In this document: one piece after another, positions 23,701 through 34,051 of the stretch | Position numbering within the stretch: the first letter of the stretch is position 1 | Layout: each line of letters opens with the position of its first letter | Assembly (NCBI GenBank): GCA_032433595.1 | Contig: JASWJB010000092.1 | Coordinates: forward strand, 62,001 to 126,000 | Length of the DNA stretch: 64,000 bases | Reading direction: 5' to 3' | Origin: Conoideocrella luteorostrata | Lineage: Eukaryota; Ascomycota; Sordariomycetes; Hypocreales; Clavicipitaceae | Program-made: the position numbers and the translations under genes | The notes under the pieces: generated by a model | Seen by the model: only the letters and a program-made list of their open reading frames with translations | Databases searched by the model: none | What the model was told of the DNA's origin: nothing

Positions 23701-23884
23701 CGCTCATCTCGTCCATGGAATGGGAGCCCTCTATAAGACGGCTTATCTTGTCCATGGAACGGGAGCTCTCGTCTATAAGAATGCCTATCTCGTATCTGGA
23801 ATAGGAGCCCTCGTGTATACGACGACTTATCTCGTCCATGGAATAGGAGTCCTCGTCCATATTTTGGGGTGGAATGCTGATCAC
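20771..23884 (-). CDS. large protein of unknown function with N-terminal 14-residue repeat
   Basis: A single uninterrupted 1037-residue frame; I do not recognise the family. Residues about 8-92 are a tandem repeat with period 14 and consensus SMDEMSGFIDEGSY, varying between units. Residues about 95-240 are polar and serine/acid-rich (SSSDSGPSDDE), probably disordered. From about 240 to 1000 it looks folded, with helical stretches (ISIEIYTILELAAASEKALLNLLEA) and Trp-rich segments. No signal peptide or membrane segment. The C-terminal tail is basic and polar. An intronless frame this long in an intron-rich genome is certainly coding. Alternative starts exist within the repeat, so the number of units in the protein is uncertain. 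Confidence 0.8.
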   Translation of the reverse strand: MISIPPQNMDEDSYSMDEISRRIHEGSYSRYEIGILIDESSRSMDKISRLIEGSHSMDEMSGFIDEGSYSMDEMSGFIDEGSYSMDKMSRLKLKVVVSRRAEDQYSSSQGPYDVTEHYIGQAPSEDLSRGEQQTAEEYHHRPTRLDQQGRVVTNSGDATPSDYSSSDDAQLFTDIRVAINANFETVSSSDSGPSDDELGNTTEFGRATRESKLRPQKKTGKQANEQPPNDGVKWLDARLLNPRAYLGILDKLKEEVLARSMLKFYSVETYDISSMQEFSFRSSIDIPFPEQSSRKVCRDQDVESIFNAAKRNVTSENLNSNYILNDMVHLIETRNTILRVCDNIDAMKAAMYCEERISILVRDHFRINVARLISIEIYTILELAAASEKALLNLLEAREPLRSLINGPTIKIIDICMTFERIFGLGPVAISFIDRWRLTVQILDLAVASYATAHVGDLQFKSFELHGLLPQQLLFRQRSFQCLEGFLSGNKAWVLEKQDVSNRSSEEPKLYVSTKAETFADIWGPMWRSSLEGPESSDGFQYWVGNGVILPWSHQSSETDSQLIIHDHEVLCHWMSCTNSPKINDSPGTRGQPIKHDSTLLIGAGTRLSSKDCGLSINIVKQQLKDAGLLHIPGTIPRAKHLDAENYTLQGSWSGVTVGAQRSYKIRERTWKQTLVEAWKNDPESRNPQWLEQFLGVEVSACTLNARRRRLISIIGSQTMRKYLESCSVRWVSQECREAFFKSLEPADHTAFYRLWREHEADDGWRKSMGKAISLCLDVLSETGDKSRGFDIFWVHGTPAGQSMVTLSPSEHTWVGFLKDSPDCCTMAVFENVCLEMDKYAVRRCRKIMETETAISATYTVLQTKICFNEDLVAIRKARLYNASNSPYNYRCRLSSLEPDARFSFGENGRLCRIPVSTNADRDLLLMKWKPPNMLHVAASLFGNARVQHHEYLVDEQLETSPVDVIIFSSKGGFSQAHHMREKTPVPPIRKRSPTRHVQMGQMLDSQPINWTRLIPSDKVSNVSQGSYDLPHREATT
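23615..23861 (-). repeat. 42-bp coding tandem repeat (minisatellite)
   Basis: About six units of 42 bp (14 codons) at the 5' end of the 1037-residue gene. Two central neighbouring units are almost identical; outer units diverge, and one is two codons shorter. The period is a multiple of three, so unit gain or loss keeps the frame. Confidence 0.85.
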
Positions 23885-25443
23885 GATTGATCTTTTGCTT
23901 TTGTTCTAAAGGCAGAAGCTGAAGCTAAGATGCCTTTGAAAATGGTGAGTGCTGCAGACTGTCGTGTGTGCCAACCAAATGTTTCATGATGAGGTGGGAA
24001 CAATTGACCAATTTTTGACAGTTAACTCAAGGGAGGGTTTGGGCACCTTTTAGGCATCCAAACATAGTCTCCTAACTTGGGTAACTTGGGGGCGGTTACC
24101 TAAGTGGTGGCGGTGGCGGTGGCGGTGGTGATGATGGGGGTAGTGATTGGGTAGTGATTGGGGGGGTGGCGTTACGCGACATCGGATTCCGCCTCGCAAG
24201 GCGCCTCAGCATAACTATGGTATGCGGCATTTAGTATTCCAGCTTTTTGAATCGAATGCAATGGAACATATACACAATATGGGCAAGTGTCGCCACTTGG
24301 GCTGAGCTCGTTACAACTGTGCATGCAGTGAGCCGTGTCCACCTGGCTGGTGGAAACACCGCCGCTGACGGTTTCCGGCGATAATGGGCTCGCCAGATGT
24401 ATCTATGAGGACTTACTTGGCAAGTAAATCAAATCACAGGTTTCATTGCCGTTGTCACCCCAAATACGCTGACTGGAGAAGGTGAAAAGCCATTGTCTCA
24501 CTGCAAGCTTGCTGACTGGATCAGTGTTACATGATCATGATAGCAAGATTTGGACACCACGACAGAATTAAATGCAGACGAGCCGCTTTTCGTTTCAGCT
24601 CTCGGCGTTACTCTATCCGACCGTAATGGCATAATACCCGAGTGTCTGTCTCGGGCATTAGCCGAGAAGACAAGTTTTTGAGCCTTGTGTTTCTTTCATT
24701 TTCCATTTATCCTAGCCAAATTAGTATAATTGGTCAATGAGCAACCAATAAAACGTCGAATCAACGTGCTGATAAGCCACAGACTAAATGCTTACGGGGG
24801 CCAAAAATGTGTGCGACCTGAGGCTGGCAATAAGACAAGGACACGTCATCAACCATTTTCAACGTCCTGGACTATGGAAAATTTATTCATATTCCTAGAT
24901 ATTAGATTGGGGCGGTGGGGTTTGGTAGTATATATTAACACTTACGTTGTTTGGCGATATTGTAGCCGCAAGCATCAACCTTTTACCCCAAAGGGAAAAG
25001 AGGTGGAGGGAACGGGAAAAAAAAGGAGGAGGGGGTAAGCTAACCTGTATTGTAAAAAATGTGGAAGGGTTGCTTATTTGTGAAGTTGGGACGGCGTCCG
25101 AGTCTGGGCTTATTGGTCGGTATTGTCCATGACTGAACGTGGTTACAGAGAAGCATAATAGAAGAGTGTTATAGAGTCGTTTATTTATTTCACTAATTTA
25201 CAGGAGGAGATAAGATCAAATTGTCGAAAAATTTAAACTGCTGTTAGTCTTGGCGTTGGGTTTGACAAAACATACGAGTGGTCGTAAAAGCTCTTCTACG
25301 GAGCTAGTTTTCTATGTGTGACGTTTTTGAAGACTGTGGCACGGAACGCTGCTTTCAGAACCGAAAACCTGAGTGTACACTAATGTAGAGGCTAATGACA
25401 TAACGGGGATAAATTTCTATTCAACCTCAAGACAATATTCTAG
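23885..25443. other. intergenic, 1.56 kb
   Basis: The promoter of the minus-strand large protein and the trailer of the minus-strand acyltransferase gene. It contains a GGTGGC simple repeat at about 24106-24129 followed by G-rich sequence. No gene is supported. Confidence 0.6.
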
Positions 25444-27051
25444 CTAGGATCCTATTTCAATCAGCCAGGATTCCAAGTTATCCATCAGACGCTCGCCGAT
25501 GTCTCGGTCAACCGCGCAATCCTGCCAGCTGCATGTAACGCACATTTTCTCGCCCCTCACTGTCATCACTGAAATTGATAGAGCAGCAGAGGCTACTTCG
25601 GCGCTCAACACCAGCTCGCCGCGACGAATCGACCAGACTTCTTCCTGTTCTATTTCTAATTCAGGCGTCTTATCAATATCACCGTCAAGGATGCCGACGT
25701 TACTGATGAGCCATGATAGGTACCTTGGTTTTCGTGCTTCACTGTGTAGCTGGGGTCGCCAGTCGGAGACAAACTTCATTAAAGCCATCAAGTCGTTCTG
25801 TACTGCCGAGTCCAGCCTAGTTTGTATCTCCCGTCGAATTCGAGCCGAGACAGACCAGACTATATCCGCCACATCTGGAGACAGCTCTAACCCCTCCTTA
25901 GTGGGCTGGATTTTGCCTCGGATCATGTCGACCAAGTCGGCATCGAATACATGGTCTAAAACAGACACATAATTACACATCGACTCCTTTGGCTGTAGCC
26001 ATGGGTACTCTGGGGTTTTAGAGGGTAAAAAGTGTCGCATATCATAAGGTGTTCTGCCTGCAAAACCCTTCGCGTCTTTAAGGGTGGACGTGAGAGAGAG
26101 AAGAACTAGAGCATGGAGGAGACCTGTAAGAGTCGTGCGGTTCTCATGACAAGCACTCACCACCTTCGCCACAATTTCGTTGTTTACCGTGAAGGTGTGA
26201 AACCGAGTTGCAAAGGGGGAAGTCTGTATGGGAGCCCATGTTGCATGAGTGCTGCTTATTCCGAAAATCGAGCATGGCTTCAATTCCTTCCAGAGAGATT
26301 TCAACAGGAATGGTGCTGTCAGAGAGAAAGAAGACAGGATTTCAGGGGGTGGAGGTACGATCCTCGAAGAATCGAGGAGGTTGATTTTCCAGCTATCCTC
26401 AGCCTGCTGGGTCTTATGAATGAGTCCATCGCCCTGGACAATTGTTTTGTTAAGATTACGAAGCAGCTGCTGGTGAAACATCTTGCCGCTCATTCCATCA
26501 TGATGTACATGATTCCAAACATAAAGTAATTCCATGGATTTGGCTGCAGCCTGATATAAAATGACTACTCTCCAACCCGGCCGTGTCGAGATATGGCTGT
26601 ATCTCGCATCGAGCTGGCATTGAATCGATGCTAGATACTGCGACTCGAGTTGAACGGAGTCGTCACAAGACCTCCAGTCAACGTGATAGTGAAGGTCAAG
26701 CTGATCAAGGCGAACAAACTGGGGACTTTTGGAGTTCTCGCCTATGATACCCATCTGCAGATGTGGGTGATCCAGCACAACACGAGCAATCGCATCAAAA
26801 ACTCGGCTCTTGATCGAGCCGAGTGAGGCAACGCTGGCGAGACCAGATGGCAGGGAATAGCGGCACGCAACGATTGTGCCTCGATACTGGTCGAGCGTAT
26901 GCAATGCTAGTTGGAAAGATTCACTATTGCTCTGTTAGTTTGCGCCTCTACGACGAAGGCGACGATTGACGCACTTGTAGCCCAGTCTGCGAATTATCTT
27001 AGTGCTGGCATGGCCATGGGCCGAGCCTCCCTCTGGAGAAGATTGATTCAT
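25444..27051 (-). CDS. alcohol-acetyltransferase-like enzyme (AATase/condensation-fold), two exons
   Basis: Exons complement(join(25444..26923, 26975..27051)) give 518 residues. The short first exon ends in ...IIRRLGY; the 51-bp intron has a GTGCGT donor, a CTAAC branch site and a TAG acceptor, and splicing yields RRLGYNESFQLALHTLDQY, the usual start of AATase-family proteins. The catalytic motif is HHDGMSG at about 166-172, a form of HHxxxDG shared with chloramphenicol acetyltransferases and NRPS condensation domains. YLSWLISNVGILDG near the C terminus is the family's second conserved block. It likely transfers an acyl group from CoA to an alcohol or amine. It could decorate a product of the NRPS locus 7 kb away, but that is only proximity. 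Confidence 0.8.
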
Positions 27052-28283
27052 GATGAAATCTGGAGATCAAGGAAGCCGAGGAAGACGGGGGAGAAGAAGG
27101 AACCCAGGGCGATGTGGATTTCTGATCTGGTCACGATATTGTCATCACTCTCACAGAGATGCAGGATGATTAAATCGCTCATAGCAACGGAGGAGAAAGG
27201 GGGATGGTTACTCCGGCTCGGTGTTCCGTGGCCGTATTGTAGATGCGCTAACCGAACACATGTTAATCCTTATAGTCCCAATTATACAGGCTTGATATTG
27301 TGCTTTATTATATCCCATCTCTGTTTGTCCCCAATGGGGAGGAAGCCACTCGTGCACCACGATACGCAGGATGCCACCGAGAAATAGACAGACAATTAAA
27401 TAGTTTTTGATTTGGATCATTGCCACAAGGGGTATCCAGTAAAATATACTTACTTAAAAAAAAAACAGATCAAGGAGTGCGCAAAAACTAACTGGAAACG
27501 CTGTGGATTTATCATTCTTATCAATCCGGTAATTGCTGCCATGTTGACCGATGTCCAAACTAAATGATACATGTGCCGAAACACCTCACACACCCTATAT
27601 TCGCCCAGTGGTACCTCGTGGGTTTAAAGCACACGATATATGCAGTATGGAAGCCCTAGAAGAGAGTACGATCAGACAGGGAACTGATTGAGGTGCATTC
27701 ACAACACGAGCACGTTAATCAAAATATTGGCATTGAACCCCATACCAGTATCGGACAGAAAATACTTACTAGCCGAGCTATGTGTTAGAAACAAATTATA
27801 TATAGCAGCTATACTTACTAAACTATGTTTTTAAATAATTATAAGCTTAGAATCATGAATGTGTAGTTAAATTTGCTTGAGATAATTGGACTTGTAGTTA
27901 ACTGTGTCTACATCATATAATCATTTAGTTTATTAGGAAGCAATTCTATAAGAGGAAGCCTGTTGTACGGTTGTAATTGACGAAGAGTGTATTTTATGAA
28001 CAGAGCCGCTAGCCTTGGCTGTTTCCCGACCGGGTTTGGCAGCATCCCGATCGGGCAAGGCGCCCATGCCGCTATTCGCCTGCTCCATGGCAATTATATA
28101 TGAGAATCTCCTATTTCAGTTAAAATTTTGGCTACCTATGACTGCAAGTCCTGCTCTCAACTCTCAGGAAGCACTCACATCGTCCGGTATTTGCAAAGAA
28201 AACCTAGTGCGGATAACAGGTTCGTCTCATCAGAACAAATGAGACGTGTGGATAAAAGAGGCTAATGTAAGTCATTGCAGAAT
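27052..28283. other. intergenic, AT-rich
   Basis: The promoter of the acyltransferase gene and the trailer of the tRNA-synthetase gene. The middle (27400-27950) is AT-rich with many TA steps, possibly decayed repeat sequence. No gene is seen. Confidence 0.6.
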
Positions 28284-30256
28284 CTAAGCTTTGGATCCAC
28301 CAGTAGGTATTTTGAACAGGACCGCCTTGCCGCCAGGGCCCTTGCCAACCGGTTTATCGACGCGAAAATAGCCTTTTCTTTCTAACTGAATGATGGATCC
28401 TTCAGAAAGCTCGGAGGCATTAGAATCAATCTTTGCTTCTGTCCTCTTTGCGGTAACGGGATTTAGGTAGTCTTCCAATCTATCAGTCTTCTCGAGGGAG
28501 TCCTTGAGAAGTAGATAGTCAAACTCCCAGAGCTCAGCCTCTGCAAGACCGCCATCGGCCAGCCAGTGGATCTTTTTATGTGTCTTCTTAAAGTCTCCGT
28601 CGGGATAAAGCTCACACTGTACCTCGCGAACGATTCCAGTGTCGGACTTGGCAATTTGCCGGACGAACGCGTTTCCCCAGCTCAACAGAGTAATCTCCTC
28701 ATTTTCCCCAAATGATGCGGCATCCTCCTGGTCTATATGAAGTTGGGAGGCGAACTTCAACATCTTTGTCCCCACACTGGGATTTTTGGGGTGTTTGGGC
28801 CGAGACTCGTGCCAAGGCACGTTGGGGCCACCCCGAATGGTGACCAGTACTGCATCCTGTGACAGAACAGCTGTATGTCTAGGAGTGACTGGGTCGATTA
28901 CCTTCTTATTCATGGCCCACAACACTGTCCAGTCCATCGACACAACGTTTCGGCTTGGTCCTTGCTTTAACATGAATTCTCTTAATGCCTCAACGGTTAG
29001 TCCGCGGCGAAGAATACCCCGAACTGTCGGCATTCGCGGATCATCCCAACCATCCACTCTTCCCGTGTCCACAACTTTTAATAGCTTTCTTTTTGATAAA
29101 AATGTCCGGATGAAGTTGATCCTTGCAAAATCCCAGAGGTAAACATGACGTAGATCTAGGGCCTTTAGGAACCAGTAATATTGTTCATTTCGATCGGCAT
29201 ACTCAGTTGTCCTCAACGCATGAGTCACACCCTCGATAGAGTCGACTAAAGGACATGCGAAGTCATAAGTGGGATAGATATGCCACTTCCAACCAGTTCT
29301 ATGATGCGGTTGTGGAGTTTCGCCCGTTTCCCAGCGTGGAAAGCGGTAAATAATAGGATCACGAAGTGAACCATTACTACTATCAAAGGCAATACGTGCA
29401 CGAATGCAGTGCTTTTGGCCAAATTCAGTACCAGCTCGCATCTGTTCAAAGATAGCGAGACTCTCGCTTGGTGGTCGATCTCGGCATTCACTAGCTAAGC
29501 GATTGCGTCGGTCGTCTTTCTGCACCTCAGGGTCTGTGTCCTCGGCATATGCATTTCCATCAGAAATCAGCTTCTGGCATAATTCGTAGAGTTGTTGGAA
29601 ATAATCGCTTGTGTAAGTGACTTTTTGTGATTTGATCCCGAGGAGACTGAGATCATGAATAATAGAATCTTCAAATTCCTGTCTTTCCTTTTTGGGATTC
29701 GTGTCGTCGAATCGTAGGATCATAGATCCTGAAAAGGCATCGTGCGCAAAATAATCGTTCAAGAACGCGGCCTTGGCATGGCCGATGTGCAAATAACCAC
29801 TAGAGAATATTAGTTGAGAATGATTCAACCTCTTACGGCGACTGGTACTTTTCCGTACGATGGCTCGGGTGGAAACCTGGTAACAAGTCCGTTCTCTGCA
29901 TCTTGTAATTTGATACTATATCGACCTCCAGACTTATCCAATGCAGCTGCGGTTGTAGCTTTCAATTCGGTTTGTCTGACCTGAGCCTCCTTTTGAACTT
30001 GAGGATATGTCTTTTCAAGATAGTTGAACCATCTAGTAATGTTGGGGAACGCTGACTTTCGGATTAAACCGAGTGCAACTTTGTTGGACCACAGGATTGT
30101 CCAAAGAGTCTCGTCGGCTGCATCCAACTCGTAACCACCTCCAACGAACGTTCGTAAAGTAAGATGCCTGTTGAACTGATGAAGAATTGGCTCGATGACT
30201 TTGAAGTCATGGGCTGCAAGCCCGTCCTTGTATCGAAGAAACTCTTGATTATCCAT
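28284..30256 (-). CDS. glutamyl-tRNA synthetase, cytosolic type, short N terminus, two exons
   Basis: Exons complement(join(28284..29799, 29859..30256)) give 637 residues. Splicing rebuilds RFPPEPSGYLHIGHAKA, with the class I HIGH motif at 137-140; LSKRK near 368 is the KMSKS equivalent, and GWDDPRMPTVRGI and SMDWTVLWAMNKK are typical of eukaryotic GluRS. A C-terminal anticodon-binding beta-barrel follows. Residues about 40-95 match the GST-C-like appendix, but the region before it is short; yeast GluRS has about 708 residues. It charges tRNA-Glu in the cytosol. Whether this is the only cytosolic copy cannot be seen here. A shortened, slightly divergent enzyme next to an NRPS locus is what a self-resistance paralogue would look like, but it could equally be the housekeeping gene with an unrecognised upstream exon. 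Confidence 0.9.
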
Positions 30257-30407
30257 TTCGGAAGCCGCACAAAATGATTACAGGTTTGCGAAACCGAAAA
30301 ACACTATGTCATCACTGAATCCAACCTATTAAATTGTAGTATTCTCTGTAAATTTAGAGGCGAAAATTCACTTTACTCGGGATTGTTCAGTGATTCACCT
30401 CAAAAGA

Positions 30408-30544
30408 TGTGTTGAAGTGACTCACACTCTTTAGGGCAGCGTCACAAGCCCACAAAGCGTTTTGTTTGCTTCACTTTCGTAGATTATAGCTTTTAGCTAG
30501 ATCATCATCATATTTTGATCACTATCTTCGATTTCATCACAACA
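30408..30544 (+). mobile_element. possible solo LTR fragment
   Basis: The segment starts TGTTG (30410) and ends CAACA (30544), the short inverted ends expected of a long terminal repeat. Its first 75 bp match the repeat at 53655. I see no clear target-site duplication and no internal retrotransposon sequence. It lies about 150 bp upstream of the GluRS start codon. Confidence 0.5.
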
Positions 30545-32524
30545 TTTCTATTGGAATATCCCGTCAAGGCACGTGGACACATCACATGGCCACCCTAGCG
30601 TGCCTCTTTTATACGGCGCGCTCGAGGGCATTCCTCTTCCTCTTCCTCTTCCTCTTCTCTCTTAGACAGTTATGAATGAATTGAATACTTTGTTTGGCCT
30701 ATTGCTTCGTGCAAGAGCCTTTTGACGTCAAATCAGAAGCCCTGTGCTTCCTACAGTTTCGGCGAAACACCATCGCACGTTCCGAAGCCGCTGAAACCGG
30801 CGATGAACCCCACCTAAATTGGTTGGGAGAACAGCGCCTCCCGGATTCTGTCTGTATTGTTGAAATCATCTAAGCGTTGTTGAAATACTGCACTTTAAGG
30901 GATCTCCGTGCGAGTTCCGCGGTCATTGTCGCTTAGCTGATGAAGTACTACTGGCGTGTAATATATAAGAAGATGAACATGAATACGCAGCATTTAGATG
31001 GGAACTGGCTTTTTTTTGGGGCATTGCACGAGCTTTGTAGTTCAAACCCCAGCGGAAGGAAAAGATGATACACATGGCATCAACGTCGCATTTGCATTTA
31101 ACTAAGGGGCGACGAAGTGTGTATTGGCATCTAGTAATCTGACTGGCAGTCTGCATTTAAAAGCTTGGTTGAAAGGGTAAGGGATGTTCAACCTTGGGGA
31201 CTCTGCGGCCCACAGTGCCCATGGCGGCGATGAGTCAACAGTAGATTGCAATGTATGAAGTATAGATGGTTTGAGGCCCACCGTTCCCCAGCAAGATTAT
31301 TGATAGGCGAAAACATCTGCCGGTAGTCCAATATTTTGTTGGGAAGGAGAGTAACGTGGTGTTGAAAACAGCGAAGACTGGACATTGCAGGCGACATCAC
31401 TTCGGAATTTTGTCGGAAAAACCGGTATCGGTATTGTCATGTTTGTCTATGGGGTTATTTTGCTTGCCGTGTTGTGAATAGTTCCATGCCAGCCCGAGCA
31501 ATATTTCTTAAAAGGTGTAGACAGCTACAAGGTCGAACTACCTTGTAAATGAGATCATGCGATGTCAAACTCCTCAAGTCGCAAAATGCAAAAATTAAGG
31601 ACAATTGACATGGACTCTGAACGGGTGAAACAAGAACAAACACTTTTCTAGGGGCTTGAAGTGCCGATGAAATGAATTGCTGAACAAGGAGACTAATCAT
31701 TTTATGTTTGCAGGGTATCGTAGATGCACCAGTTACAAGAGCCGTTCTGCTCCCTAAATCTCTATTATTCTCGGAAGCCGTGCAAACTGAGTTTACACGC
31801 TACATCGCTTGGACTTGGTTCAATAACCCTGGCCAATTCAGATTTATTTGGTGATGGGCCCTTTCACCCGCCAAGCGGCAATAGGTTGATTAAAAGCGCC
31901 GTCGCCGACGTTTCGTCCTAAAATGAACTCCGCAATTCCGCCATATACTTGCGACTGAGGCCCGTTCTGCTTACGCTGGTCGGTAAAATGAGGAGCCTGA
32001 GCGCTCTGGGCCAATCGGAACTCCACATTTCTTTGCGATCCCGTCGGCATGTGAAAGCTGTCAAAGCTCTGTGTTTGCAGCGTTGCATTGTTCAATAAGC
32101 ACAAAACTTTTCATCAAAAGAAGCAAATTCACGTCGTTTATCCCCGGGCAAGAGTGGCGTGTTTTGGGGGGATTGATTGGCTCCAATTACCGATGAATGC
32201 TGCGTGGCCGCACATCTCATCTGAGTGAGGCGCACATCAGCGCATTGTTTCATACACCTGTACTCCGTAGAGACATTGCCACTTCGAAGAGAGCATTTCC
32301 CCTCACAATCCACATCTACCGCGGGGAAATTTAATGATGGTCATACAAGCGGGACACGCGAGATGCGGACCATCCCTGTCGATCGGGCGTAAGACCCCGC
32401 ATGGAGATGATCGTGCCTCGTTTCGTGTAAACACGATGCTTGGTTGTGGTGTTGAGGCGGTTGTGTCTTACGAAAAGGGGCTGGCCGTGGACAATGACGC
32501 AGATGGATATTCGACTACTTTGCA

Positions 32525-32532
32525 TATAAATA
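32525..32532 (+). promoter_or_regulatory. TATA box of the secreted-protein gene
   Basis: TATAAATA sits 191 bp before the start codon at 32716, followed by an AC-rich leader (CACAACAACCAACAAG) typical of fungal 5' UTRs. Role inferred from sequence and spacing. Confidence 0.55.
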
Positions 32533-32715
32533 ATCGCCAAGCCGCGTTCAATTCAGCCGTTCTCTCAAACACAACAACCAACAAGCTCATCTTCATTTCA
32601 CAACACCCTGGTGGTATCTACACAATCTTTATTCTCACACTCATTCAACTTCGGACGTCCAGTCTTTCCTTACAAACACGCCCAGACTTTTGGCTTTACT
32701 ACCTCAAACTTCAAA

Positions 32716-33720
32716 ATGAAGGTTACTCAGATTCTTTCCAGCGCCACGTTGATGGTCAGCTTTGTGTCTGGAGCGGCTGTTTCCGTTGAGAGTTAGTTTG
32801 ACCAATCCATCATTTTAGGCTTGAAAAGCGTAGACTAACCGTGTAATAGAGAGAGGAGCATCGGTTGGGTTCGAGAACTCCGCATTCGCGGTCAGGGCTG
32901 CCCCTGCCCCTGTGTCTGTGCGTGAAGAACCCCCATTACTACGCACGTCTTGACTAGTGCTAACATTCAAGCAGGGCGATGCGAACCTGAACGATGTTAT
33001 GGACCGTTGGTCAAAGCTTTTCGTTACTCTGACTGGCATCGACAGCAACGCAGTGTCCACTGCTCGCTCCGCAGTCGCTAAACAGGTCAAGGCCGCCCAG
33101 GACCATTTGGCATCTGTATGTTAACAGCGAAAGACATTGAACGACTCGTGTACTAACAACACGCAGGGAAACACGGATATCAATGGCCTCATGCGCGACA
33201 GTTTCGCCGTAGCCCGAAACCAGGCAAGCTCCACTGATTTCAACAAGCTCGCTGCCACTGGCATCAGCAAGGCCAAGTCGTTCCTCAACGGGCAAAACTT
33301 GAACAGCTATGCGCAGGGCCTGTACGACCATGCCAACACCTTGATGAGCGGCAGTGCCTTGAACTTGCGCAGTGTCTCTGACGAAGTGAAGCACACCAGG
33401 AACGTGTTCGCTCGAGTAAGTAGCGCAATTCCTGCTGGAGTTCTTGTAAAGCCAACATACTAATCTTTCTGTAGGCATTTTCTAACCCCCTGGACTTTTT
33501 GACAAATGCCGGCAAGACTGTTGCTAGCTACCTCCAAGGCAATGACTTGAACAAGGTTGCTCAAAGCTACCTCACAACAGCTGCCTCAACTCTTGGAGCC
33601 ATGGACTTGAACAGCATGGCTCCCAAGATCGCGACTGGAGCCACCAAGACTCTGGAAACTTTCAACTGGGACAGCCTCGCAAACAAAGGTCTGCAGATGG
33701 CCTCCGAGTACCTTGCTTAA
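32716..33720 (+). CDS. small secreted protein with DLN-type repeats, five exons
   Basis: Exons join(32716..32791, 32850..32917, 32975..33115, 33167..33415, 33475..33720) keep phase and give 259 residues. The N terminus MKVTQILSSATLMVSFVSGAA is a signal peptide, followed by VEKRGAS, where Lys-Arg could be a Kex2-type cleavage site formed across the first splice. The mature part consists of imperfect amphipathic helical repeats with an LN core (QNLNSYAQGLYDHA, NDLNKVAQSYLTTA, MDLNSMAPKIATGA) and no cysteine. I do not recognise the family; it superficially resembles helical cell-surface proteins. It has its own TATA box and promoter and sits between the GluRS gene and the NRPS locus. The role is unknown; it may be an extracellular surface or interaction protein. 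Confidence 0.8.
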
Positions 33721-34051
33721 AGTACCAAAGAACATAGTCAGGGGCGGGTCGCAAGCCCTTGCATGTCACATTGTCTAAACTAGCAGCATTACAATTGCTG
33801 TCTCCATGAGCTCGACACCTTTTTTTCTTCAACGGCCTTTTTAGCACTACGGACGTTCTTTATACTTTCTTCTATATATGTAACTCGTACTGTGTATGAG
33901 TGAGTTAGCATTTGGCACGGGTTGGTCTAAAATAAAATACTAGCACATTTGCGGACCGCAATAAGTCATTTTATCGCAACTGATGTGACATGTGATGTGA
34001 TAGGTGATATTCTAATAGACTACATCAACTGAGTGTGGTTCGACTTCAATC
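33721..34051. other. intergenic between convergent genes
   Basis: A 331-bp AT-rich trailer region shared by the secreted-protein gene and the minus-strand A-domain gene. Nothing else is seen. Confidence 0.65.

Larger units (their letters stand above)
30257..32715. other. intergenic, 2.46 kb with an LTR-like fragment
   Basis: The promoter of the tRNA-synthetase gene lies at the left. A possible solo LTR is at 30408-30544 and a (CTTCCT)n tract near 30635-30660. One TACTCCGTA motif is at 32261. The right end is the promoter and leader of the secreted-protein gene. No other gene is supported. Confidence 0.55.
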
